From NCBI GenBank assembly GCA_020466095.1, contig CM035806.1, positions 69,641,077 to 69,705,076 on the forward strand: a DNA stretch of 64,000 bases. Reading direction: 5' to 3'. Below, piece after piece: positions 56,014-64,000 of the stretch. The notes beneath the pieces are model-generated. The model saw nothing but the letters and a program-made list of their open reading frames with translations. It ran no database searches and was not told where the DNA came from. Both the position numbers and the translations under genes were made by a program. The DNA comes from Chlorops oryzae (taxonomy: Eukaryota; Arthropoda; Insecta; Diptera; Chloropidae). The first letter of the stretch is position 1, and every line of letters starts with the position of its first letter.

Positions 56014-57027
56014 CACAGTGGTCTCGGCTCCATATATCGTGCGGTCAAAAATAGAAAGAGAAGTCGTAGAGCATTGAAATTCGGAAGGAGCACTTCTGGG
56101 TTCCAAATTAAGAAATTTTGAAAAAATCTTGGAAATCCGTCTGCTCCCACGCCCACCTCCCTTATAACGACACTTTCCACAATTTTTATTTTTTTACCTA
56201 GGACTTTAAAACTTGATACGCGTCTTGGATGTGTTCTTCCAAAGAAAATAAATCAATCGTAATGGGGCTGCCACGCCCACTTTAGTTTTTATACCTGCTC
56301 AAAATTGTATATTATGGCTTGCAGTTCCCACCTAGAATTTTATGAATGCTTTATATAAATTTTTAAAAAAACTTAACCTTTTTTTCAAAATATGAACTTA
56401 AACTGTCTTTATTTCAAGGATTAAATGGCTTCAACATTCCCACGGAAAATATAGTTGTCTTCAAAAATATAGAAATTTTGAACAAATGCATCTTGCTTTT
56501 GAAGTTATAACAGGTAAATAGGCAAACCTCGGCACGCGAAATCTTACTTTTATGAAAGTAGACATATAACCGATTATTTGAAAGTAAGTGAGAATATGGG
56601 ATATGCTGGGACAAATGTTGTGGACCTACGGAAAGTTTGCTTTTAAACTAAAATTTCCAGAAATTTTCGTATGGACTTGCACACAAAAAACACAAGTTAT
56701 GAATCGCGAAAAAAGTATCAAACATGTCAAAATAGTATAAGCATACATTCTTTTTGGAAATCCATATCACAAGAATGTTCGCAAATAAAACGATCGAGTG
56801 GAATTTGAAACTGAACAAACAATATCGACTGAATAAATTAATGACAAGCTATTTTTATGTAAGAATGCTTTAACTTTGCTAGGAGAAATGTAAGTGACAG
56901 TTATATGAATAGATGAATTATTGATACTTTTGTGTAGATTGGTAATCGGTCCATCGTTACGGGTAACTAAATAGTGATTTTCGAAAGAAGCCGTTTTGCA
57001 TTTATGGCCTACTGTGGAACCACTGTG
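56014..57027. mobile_element. Transib-like non-autonomous element with RSS-heptamer ends
   Basis: A 1,014-bp insert. Both ends read inward CACAGTGGT. The 5-bp duplication CGTCG (56009-56013 and 57028-57032) is exact, and removing it restores the Minos-like codons for DGPDG. A 5-bp GC-rich duplication and CACAGTG ends are Transib characters; CACAGTG is also the V(D)J signal heptamer. A CAAAA-type stretch lies about 23 bases in from each end. No transposase is seen. Confidence 0.8.
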
Positions 57028-58143
57028 CGTCGGGACCGTCCAAATTAAACTTTTTTTCGTCGGAAAAAATTAACTAGAAGATACTTGAAGTGAAAAAAAT
57101 TTTAAGGCAATCGATTCAATGTAAACGTACTTTGGACCAGTCTGTGCGCATGTATTTTTTTCCAAATTCAAGGCACGCAGCTTTGTGACGAATCTGCAAT
57201 TTCGGTGCAGTCTTCAAATGTTGCCGTTTTATTACTCCTGATTGCTTTAAAGTACGATAAATGGTATGACGGGACACATTTAACTTGCAAAAAGTGATGA
57301 TTTCTTTGGCACTTATTATTCAATTGCTCGCTGTTGCAATAACTCGCCGTTTATCCTTATTAGAAAGCTATGGTTTCCGTCCAGATTTCTTGTAAGCTCC
57401 GTAGTCATCCCTTTTTTTCAAATAATTTCGCACCACTCCATCAGAACGACCGATTTTTCTCGCAGTTTCTCTTATTGATAAACCACTTTCCAAAAATGCT
57501 GAAATTTTACGTATTTCTTGCTCGGTTAAGCGTTTTCCTCTTCCCATTACTTCGGTTTTTCCACTTTAATCACGAAATCAATTTTAAAACGTGTGTTCAC
57601 AAAGTAGTCCACAGTAATAATGAACATTAAAAATGTGCGTATAATTTTATGAGCACCTTCCAAAGTAAACAAATGCACAAACAGTAAAATAAACCAAAAC
57701 AAACTTTTGTTGTTGTTGGCTAAAAAACTTTAATTTTTGATTATCTTTCGTTCCTCATTTTCGTTTTTTTGATATAAACACATTAAGCCCCTCTGTACTT
57801 GAAAATATGGGTGCGTATAATTTTTCGAGCAGTAGTGTAGTAAAATTTTCCGCTGATTACGAAAATGGCAAAAAAAAAATTTCTATCGGACAGTTTTTCC
57901 GTTATTTCAAAACCACCATTTTTTTAAACAATTTTTTTAACATGTTGATTTAACGATGCTATGTTTTTTTATTGTCCGCAAAAAAGTGACGTTGTTATAG
58001 TAAAAAAACTAACGACATGTTAAAAAAATTTAAAAAAACGTTTTTTTTAAATAACGGAAAAACTGTCCGATAAAAAAATTGTTTTTTTTTGCCATTTTCG
58101 TAATCACCGGAAAATTTTACTATAGAATTCATATCTTTGCTTC

Positions 58144-58755
58144 GTGGAAATTTTTGATATCGACTAGTGTTACTCAAGTACTCCAAATACTTGCTTACTT
58201 GAACTCCTCTTGCAAGTCTTTTTGATTTACATAATTAATGCGAACAAGACAGTTATTCATTTGTTTTGCTTTCAACGCGTTGTTCGTTTACACACACTAC
58301 CAAATATTTGTGCTCACCGCAACGCTATCCCCAAATGAGAGTGAGAGAGCGAATGTAATTGCGATCCGCGAAAATGTTTTGTATGGTGATCCAAATGCAT
58401 TTGCGCAGCCCTTTAATACGTATTACTTCAATACAACAAAGAACGAAAGATTTTCTATCAAGTATGTCGTTTGAAATGAATAATGAATTAAATATGGACT
58501 TGTTTAAAAAATATTTTGCGAATCTTTAAATCTTAATGTATGTATATGCGAGCTTGGATTTATGGTGAAAGTGTACCTTTTACTTCTTCATTTTTCAGGG
58601 GCCATCTCATTTATGTGAATTAAATAAATTTTTCTTTAAAAAAAATTATTTTTCGTATAGAAAAATCAGATGCAGAAGAAGATTTCTCAATCCGCCATTC
58701 GAAAGACATTGCGGAACGTAAAATCGGGCCCCAAAGTCGAATTTCCTTCATTTAC
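58144..58755. other. no gene recognised
   Basis: AT-rich. A 78-codon frame at 58238-58474 starts MRTRQLFICFAFNALFVYTH, with a hydrophobic start that could pass for a signal peptide. I recognise nothing further in it and do not call a gene. Confidence 0.35.
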
Positions 58756-59493
58756 TAACCTAATATAGAAAAATTACTCTCAACTGACTCAAATGACTTT
58801 CAACTCTTTCTTTATAGTTATTTTTACTTAAATTATTCCTGTTAAGGAATTTATTACTTATTTTTGCTCTAATAAGGCATTTAAACTTATTAGGGCATTC
58901 TGCGGGCATTTCGACCTAATTGGTAGTTTTGCCTTAAAATTACCCTAATAGCACATATTTCGACCAATTTGTGTGAGGTCATCTGCCCAGCTGAACGAGA
59001 AATCAGCTGATAGATCGCATTTCTTTGCGTTGTTTTCGGTTTTCAGTTGTTTGTGGTTTTAGTGGATTTTTATTCATTTTCAAACTTTTGCACTTTGAAA
59101 GTTTATAAAACGCACACTTCTTACGCTCTCAACGATACTTTACATAATGGTCCTTTTAGGTCAAAATAGGGCATACGTTTTTTTTTTAGCTTTATTTGGT
59201 TTTCCTTCATAGGCATTAAAAATTTACCTTATTTGGAATTCAAAGTTATGGCACTGTTTGGGCATTTAAGAGGGTCTGTTTTACCTATTTTCGACCTAAA
59301 ATATTCTTTAAAGTCACATTGACTTTTCAGCCCTAACATGGGTCGAATTTAGGTAATTTCAACCTTGTAAAACTTATTTTGAACTTAGGGAATTTTTAAG
59401 GCAGAAACTTGGTCAAAAATAGGTGAAATTGTATAACCAAAATAGGTCAAATGGACCTAACGCTGGTCATATTTCCCTATTTGGCTTGTTGGG
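58756..59493. mobile_element. terminal part of the long-inverted-repeat element family
   Basis: Read on the minus strand from 59493, CCCAACAAGCCAAATAGGGA then ATATGACCAGCGTTAGGTCC aligns with the left end of the element at 34897 (CCCAACTAGCAAGATAGGGA). The alignment continues for 250 bases or more at perhaps 65% identity. The same GACCTA/AAGGCA words continue leftward. The other end and target duplication are not found. Confidence 0.6.
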
Positions 59494-59547
59494 AACGGTT
59501 ATATAACAAAAAATTTTTGTTCACTAACTCAAATTCTCTAGGGGTAC

Positions 59548-61078
59548 TGTTTGGGCCCGTAAAGATTTATTGGTCTTGCGACCGAAATGGGGCAAAGGGA
59601 AATCGGTTGTAAATTAACAAAAGATCACGTACCTTAGACTGCCGTTGTTTCTGCTGCGGTCGCGGTTGACGTTGCTTTTCTCGCTGCTTCTGCTGGATTC
59701 CGATGCTGGTGGTGCTGTTGTTGTTGATGATGCTGTTCAACAAGTTGCTGTTGATTTCCGAGTTAACACAAAAAAAAACAAGTGAGAAAGCTAAAGTCGG
59801 TCAAGCCCGACTTTGAAATACCCAGCGTCCCGCCATTATGAGTGCACTATGTTTTTCTTCTCTATTTGTGGGCATGGCAGTGGGAGGGCCACATAAATTA
59901 TTTCCCTACACCCTTCATTCGCCTTGGTGAACCTATGTTGCGAATTTGAAGCTTCTACGCCTTTTACTTCGGAAGTTACGAAAAATATTCATTTGTGGGC
60001 GTGGCAGTGGGCGGGCCACATAAAATTTTTACCTACACCTTTCATTCGCCTTGGTGAACCTATGTTGCGAATTTGAAGCTTCTACGCCTTTTACTTCGGA
60101 AGTTACGAAAAATCTTCATTTGTGGGCGTGGTAGTGGGCGGGCCACATAAAATTTTTACCTGCACCTTTCATTCGCCTTGGTGAACCTATGTTGCGAATT
60201 CGAAGCTTCTACGCCTTTTACTTCGGAAGTTACGAAAAACCTTCATTTGTGGGCGTGGCAGCGGGCGGGCCAGTTAAATTTTTCCCCTACACCTTTCGTT
60301 TGCCTTGGTCAACCTATGTTGCGAATTTGAAGCGTCTACGCCTATTAATTCGGAAGTTACGAAAAATCTCCATTTGTGGGCGTGGAAGTGGGCGGGCCAT
60401 ATAAATTTTTTTCCTATACCTTTCATTCGCCTTGGTCAACCTATGTGGCGAATTTGAACCTTATACGCCTTTTACTTCACAAGTTACGATAAGCCCTTAT
60501 TTGTGGGCTTATTTGTGGGCGTGGCTCACGGAGGGCGGCGTCCATTTTTTGCCAGGATATGTCCCTTTTCGTAGTTTACCAGTACTATCAATGGATTGTG
60601 TTGAGTGGTTCGCAAGTTACAAGCATTTTACTGAAAACACATTATATTCATTTGTGGGCGTGGCAGTTGGCGGATGTCTCCCATTTTTACTTAGGATCAT
60701 ACTCGGATCCCGATATACCTGTGTGCCAAATTTCGACTTGATTGGTCCAGCCGTTTCGGAGGAGATCCGACCACGGACGGACGGACAGACGGACAGACGG
60801 ACCTGTCTAAATCGATTCAGTTTTTGATCCTGATCATTTCTATATATATATGTCTATATCTCCGGAGCTTAGTTCTTCCTGTTACAAGATTCGCACAAAA
60901 CTAATATACCCCGCTTACGCTGGGTATAAAAACGCCCGAATTATTCTTTTATTCACGCGAACGCGGCCCGTACTTTATTTTTTCGTGTGTCGGATTGTTT
61001 GGAACGGCGGGTTTTCGCGGTTGTGTCACATTGAAAATCTACTTGGTAATATTATTTAAAAGCCACCGGTGTTGCCAG
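59548..61078 (-). repeat. BEL/Pao 3' LTR, split by a mini-me repeat
   Basis: 59548-59776 matches 63784-64000 (TGTTTGGGC, GGTCTTGCGACC, AAATGGGGCAA, CTGCTG-rich tract). 60934-61078 is the presumed other part. The LTR start near 61078 is uncertain. A purine tract CGGGAAAAAGGAGGG (minus, about 61128-61142) may be the polypurine tract. Confidence 0.6.
59777..60933 (+). mobile_element. mini-me/Helentron-type repeat with tandem core
   Basis: It starts AACAAGTGAGAAAGCTAAAG with the GTCGGTCAAGCCCGAC hairpin and ends CGCTGGGTATAAAAAC. It has about five 115-bp units (59870-60480), then the ACGGACGGACAGACGG tract and the (TA)n core. It is the same family as 23372-24795 and is inserted in the BEL LTR. 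Confidence 0.85.
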
Positions 61079-61433
61079 TCAAGCCCGGCGGGAAAAGTGG
61101 CGAGCAGCTGGGCTCGAAGTGCTGCCCTCCTTTTTCCCGTTTTTTCGCCGCTGGTGGGATTTAGCTGCGTAGCGACAGCGGCAAAAACAGACATACTGCC
61201 CGCCTTGCGTTACGCAAAGAAACTTGAAGGGGCGTGGCTGGTAACGAACAGATTCAAGGGGGCGAGGCGATGGTGAGCGACGACGGTAAGTAGGTAACAC
61301 GCGTCGACGCTCCTTTGGTGATACGCGGCGCGTATTGTGCTGCCAAACTGTAATACTTTGGCTCTTTTATCACTAATTGAAAGCTCCTCCTGGGTCGAAA
61401 GGCAGGATAATGTTTGCGCAGCTGGCATATGGT

Positions 61434-63165
61434 TCACAGGATTCTCCTGGCTATGGGACCACTCAAGCACAACCCGAAGACTGAACTTTGTGCTAGTAGA
61501 CTGCCACCGACGTTGAATCGAATTGCTGATAGCATTACTCGCGGGAGGATGTCGGAGCCAATAACTAAATCGATACGTCCTGGTTCCATAAAAAGCGGAT
61601 CTGCAAGCTCCAGGGAAGGTAGCTCTTTCGCGATGGGATTTGTTGCTCTCAATGATGGAAGCCAATTTGTTAATTTTGGCAGGACGACGGCAGCCACCTC
61701 CTCTTGAAACTCAGAATGCGGAGAGGCGAAGGTGAAAACGCATTCCTTTTCCGCTGTTGATTTCTGCCCACCAATGCCAGAGAATTTGCGAAAGTTTTGC
61801 AGTGTGGGAAGATTGAGCAGTTTTTGTTTGCTGTCGTCGAGGAGTGTGCGCTGAGAGCCTTGATCCAGGAGCGCTCTCATAGTAAATCGCTCGCCCTGAT
61901 GAAAAATATGCGCGACGGTGGTAGGTAGAAGTATTTCAGTATGGCCTTCAGCCATATGCGTGTTTGCTTTTCGTGTGGACGTACGTGCCGAAGGAGAAAG
62001 CATCATCGCATGTTGTGCGGAGTTGCTCGTCGTCATCCTAGCCTAGCGTCTGGAATGACGGAGAGAGAGATGAACCATTCGTTGATGCCGCAGGGCCGTG
62101 TCCATGCGAAGGGGCGTTGGGTCGCAGAACTTGGTTGTCGCTGTCGGTCACATGCGCGAGTTCTGGCTGCGTGGAGACTATCGCCCCAGGAGGAGAGCTA
62201 GATATCGGCGATTGTTTGGTACGCTGAGAGCCTTGATTCAGGATCGCTCGCACTGTAAATCGCTCGCCCTGATGGAGAATGTGCGCGAGGGCAGTAGGCA
62301 ATAGGACCTGAGTGTGGCTGTCAGCCACATGTGCGTTGGTTTGATGGGAGGAAATCGAGGCTCCAATTGGGGACGGTGACGTCGCCGATGATGCAACAGC
62401 GGAGCTCGTCGTCGACGGGCCGGGGGTCTGGGAGGACGGAGGAGAAGCTTCTTTCGGTGAGACCGCAGGAGCATGTCCATGAAGCAGCGTGTGGTGCCGC
62501 TTCTTACACTTCGCACATCGATAGGGGCTGGTACATTTTGCCGAGCGATGGGAGGCAGTCAAACAATTATAACATCTGTTATTTTGCGTGATAAATCTAT
62601 GACGATCGTCGACCGTCATTTCCAAAAATTGTGGGCACTGTCGCAGTGCGTGATAATTTCCACACAGGTGGCACACGTTCGCCGGCTGCTCGCGAACGAA
62701 AAAGATATTTGTAGGTGGTGAAGAAATTTTCACATTAGAGGTGTGGTATTGCATGCTAGACGTTGAATCCACTGAGTTTTTAAGGAGATCCAGTAGCTCA
62801 AGAAGATGGGCTTTGGCGTCGTGATAAATCCCCCAACACGCCTCTAGAGCATCCGACAGATTTGTAGATTCGTCCGAATTGACAGCATCGGAAAGACAGG
62901 CGTCGTCGCAAGCCGTTCGAAACCTTCTCCACACTGAGTCGAGGTCCGTCCTCGCGTCTTCCAGCAGAAATCTCGGTGAATTTTCATCATATCTCTTACT
63001 AAATCTGCACGAATCCATGAATCCATTGAAAGCGTCGTTGAAATTTCCAATCAAAATCATGTCCATCGAACGATTGAAACAGCGACCGAAAAAAACCAAA
63101 GTAGCAGCGCTGCGATATAGCTGATCAACGTTCTTTTGTCTAATTTGCTTGATCAGGGAATTCAA
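61434..63165 (-). pseudogene. BEL/Pao gag and protease, frameshifted, with internal duplications
   Basis: Gag part 63165-62038 includes three zinc knuckles (CHLCGNYHALRQC, CYNCLTASHRSAKC, CAKCKKRHHTLLH) and a Ser/Pro-rich linker. A second frame, 62036-61434, carries the protease-like RALLDQGSQRTLLDDSKQKL and IDLVIGSDILPRVMLS. The segment around HxxxxHTxxLLPT...QGSQRT is present twice (about 62336-62214 and 61962-61845), and part of it a third time. In the first copy the protease Asp is Asn (ILNQGSQ). No RT or integrase follows. Confidence 0.75.
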
Positions 63166-63490
63166 ATCGTTTATAAATTGTTCAGGCTTTATTTTAATTG
63201 GTTAGCTAGTACACCAATCAATTTAGCAAATACGCAAATAAAATAAGTAGTCGAAATTGAATTGTCAATACTTTATTTCTCAACAGGCTAGGCAGTGCAG
63301 CCTACTAATAATTTTCGTCTGGTATATGCAATAATTCAAATTCTTCTGAGTGAAGAAATCGCATGCGAGAAAAATCCGCCTTGCTTCGTACGCCAACTGC
63401 GAAATCAAATCGAAAGATCGAAACAGCGACCGAACAGACAAACGGTAGCAGCGCTGCGATATAGCTGACCAACGAGCTTGTCGTCTAATT
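63055..63490 (-). repeat. duplicated leader/gag-start segment
   Basis: GATCGAAACAGCGACCGAAC with AGCAGCGCTGCGATATAGCT at about 63410-63475 recurs at about 63065-63125, offset about 345 bases. Both copies encode QLYRSAAT and FGRCF on the minus strand, so this looks like a tandem duplication in the 5' part of the BEL/Pao element. Confidence 0.75.
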
Positions 63491-63764
63491 TGCTTTGTTT
63501 TTTCTTTTCTTGCGTGCAAAAAGCCGTTAGGCCGATCAACTGTAGACACAAAGCAACGCAAATACACGCACTGGTCACCCCGCTGCCGCTCACCTGTTGG
63601 TTTCCCCTTGCCACGAGAGCGAGACAGGCACTTAAATTCGAATGAGAAAAATCCAAGCACTGCACTTCCAATGTCCGTTAGAACTTTGAAGGGCACTGGA
63701 AGGCTCACACCGCGTGCACTGGAATGGGCTCTGGATGGAATTTTTCTCCCAGAAGCCAGGACTC

Positions 63765-63782
63765 CTGGACGCAGGATCGCCA
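63765..63782 (-). promoter_or_regulatory. primer binding site, tRNA-Arg-like
   Basis: TGGCGATCCTGC on the minus strand, one base after the LTR end CCCAAACA, fits the complement of a tRNA-Arg 3' end (recalled). CCAGGAGTC resumes the match after a 2-base insertion. Confidence 0.6.
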
Positions 63783-63783
63783 A

Positions 63784-64000
63784 TGTTTGGGCATGTAAAG
63801 AATTAGTGGTCTTGCGACCCAAATGGGGCAATGGGAAATCGTATGTAGATGAAAAAAAAGCTCGTACCTTTGACTGGTGGCGTCGGACGGATTGGTGTCG
63901 TGGTTCTGCCGTGACGGTTGCTGCTGCTGAGGCTGTTGTTGTTTCTGCTGCTGTTGTGATTGGCGTTGTTTCTGCGTTGATTGCTGTTGGTTTCGTGGGT
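63784..64000 (-). repeat. BEL/Pao 5' LTR, partial
   Basis: On the plus strand it begins TGTTTGGGCATGTAAAG (the LTR end on the coding strand) and continues into a CTG/TTG-rich tract. It is cut by the window end. It aligns with 59548-59776. Confidence 0.7.

Larger units (their letters stand above)
54188..57547 (-). pseudogene. Minos-like DD34E transposase, interrupted twice
   Basis: It starts at ATG 57547 (MGRGKRLTEQEIRKISAFLE, the N-terminal helix-turn-helix) and ends QNMGGSTHY at 54188. Catalytic residues: Asp in FSDEKKFNLDG, Asp in FQHDNASIP and Glu in MNPIENVWG, with 34 residues between the last two. A stretch of about 60 bases at about 57050-57115 starts GTACGT, ends CTAG and breaks the frame, consistent with the small intron known from Minos. 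At least two in-frame stops (after GRKP and after ATASN) disable it. The mariner and Transib insertions fall in coding sequence. Confidence 0.85.
53917..57837 (-). mobile_element. Minos-like Tc1 with about 200-bp inverted repeats, split by mariner and Transib
   Basis: The ends (CACTACTGCTCGAAAAATTA) are inverted over about 205 bases with only a few differences. AAATTATACGCAC or AAGTTATACGCAC is repeated at the outer and inner ends of each arm (IR/DR layout). TA flanks both sides. After removing the mariner (54559-55850) and the Transib-like element (56014-57027) about 1.6 kb remains. Confidence 0.88.
53894..58143. mobile_element. foldback/palindromic element split by the Minos-like Tc1
   Basis: GAAGCAAAGATATGAATTCT on the left pairs with AGAATTCATATCTTTGCTTC on the right, and TAGTAAAATTTTCCG pairs with CGGAAAATTTTACTA. 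The original element is about 330 bp with a centre near 57990. The Tc1 inserted at a TA in the left arm (53915-53916 and 57838-57839). It is non-coding. Confidence 0.75.
59548..64000 (-). mobile_element. degenerate BEL/Pao element, runs off the window
   Basis: On the minus strand: 5' LTR (63784 to beyond 64000), primer site, 5' leader, gag and protease (63165-61434), then directly a 3' LTR region (from about 61080 down to 59548, split by a mini-me repeat). RT, RNase H and integrase are absent, so a large internal deletion occurred. The LTR ends match only roughly (about 70% by eye), so it is old. Confidence 0.75.

Noticed and set aside
55722..56180. Single 152-codon minus-strand gene
   Set aside because: It is a chimera of Minos-like transposase, the mariner end and the Transib-like element, created by chance read-through of junctions.
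58238..58474. Possible small secreted peptide
   Set aside because: Only a hydrophobic start supports it. No homologue is known to me and there is no promoter or intron evidence.

Overview
The window is about 64 kb of AT-rich, intron-bearing eukaryotic DNA. The element families point to a higher dipteran (a fly: drosophilid, tephritid or calyptrate). These are mini-me/Helentron-type repeats with (TA)n and (GTCY)n tracts, Jockey- and LOA-type LINEs, a CsRn1-type Ty3/gypsy element, BEL/Pao elements, and Tc1 (Minos-like), mariner, pogo, hAT, piggyBac, Harbinger-like and Transib-like DNA elements. I found no convincing host gene. Nearly everything that can be named is a transposable element or a fragment of one, as in heterochromatin or a repeat-rich intron or intergenic region. 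Species cannot be decided from the sequence.

Layout. 1-7.77 kb: a partial hAT-like repeat, a tRNA-like fragment, a near full-length but broken Jockey LINE (1420-6018) and a small TA-flanked MITE. 7.77-25.3 kb: a 17.5-kb nest. A palindromic MITE was split by a pogo-like element (7804-25235). Inside that lie a Harbinger/ISL2EU-like element (8198-20367) and a hAT-like element (20385-25002). These are in turn filled by a hAT fragment, a LOA LINE (9222-14539), mini-me repeats, a TTAA MITE, a nearly perfect 305-bp hairpin, an intact Tc1 (18218-19875) and a pogo MITE. Most levels carry exact target-site duplications, so the insertion order can be read.

25.3-38.7 kb: unassigned DNA, a hAT MITE and a mini-me repeat. 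A second mini-me-like repeat is split by a young CsRn1-clade gypsy element (29671-34424, LTRs differing at 2 of 360 positions) and by a 2.8-kb TA-flanked element with long degraded inverted ends. 38.7-45.2 kb: a hAT MITE, then an old Tc1 transposase split at a TTAA by a piggyBac-like element. That element carries a 5'-truncated BEL element whose reading frame (about 1,560 codons) is still open. 45.2-50.5 kb: a complete hAT transposon whose four exons splice into an uninterrupted 804-residue transposase.

50.5-58.2 kb: a TTAA MITE with a nested mini-me repeat, more mini-me copies, a palindromic MITE, and a foldback split by a Minos-like Tc1. The Tc1 is itself split by a mariner (one frameshift) and by a Transib-like element whose ends are the V(D)J heptamer CACAGTG. 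58.2-64 kb: the end of a long-inverted-repeat element, then a degenerate BEL/Pao element on the minus strand whose 3' LTR is split by a mini-me repeat. It runs off the window.

Proteins that look capable of function are the hAT transposase (46275-49446, minus) and the Tc1 transposase (18540-19553, minus). The gypsy gag is intact next to a broken pol. The truncated BEL polyprotein is open but has lost its start and 5' LTR. Family names rest on recalled motifs, not on searches.
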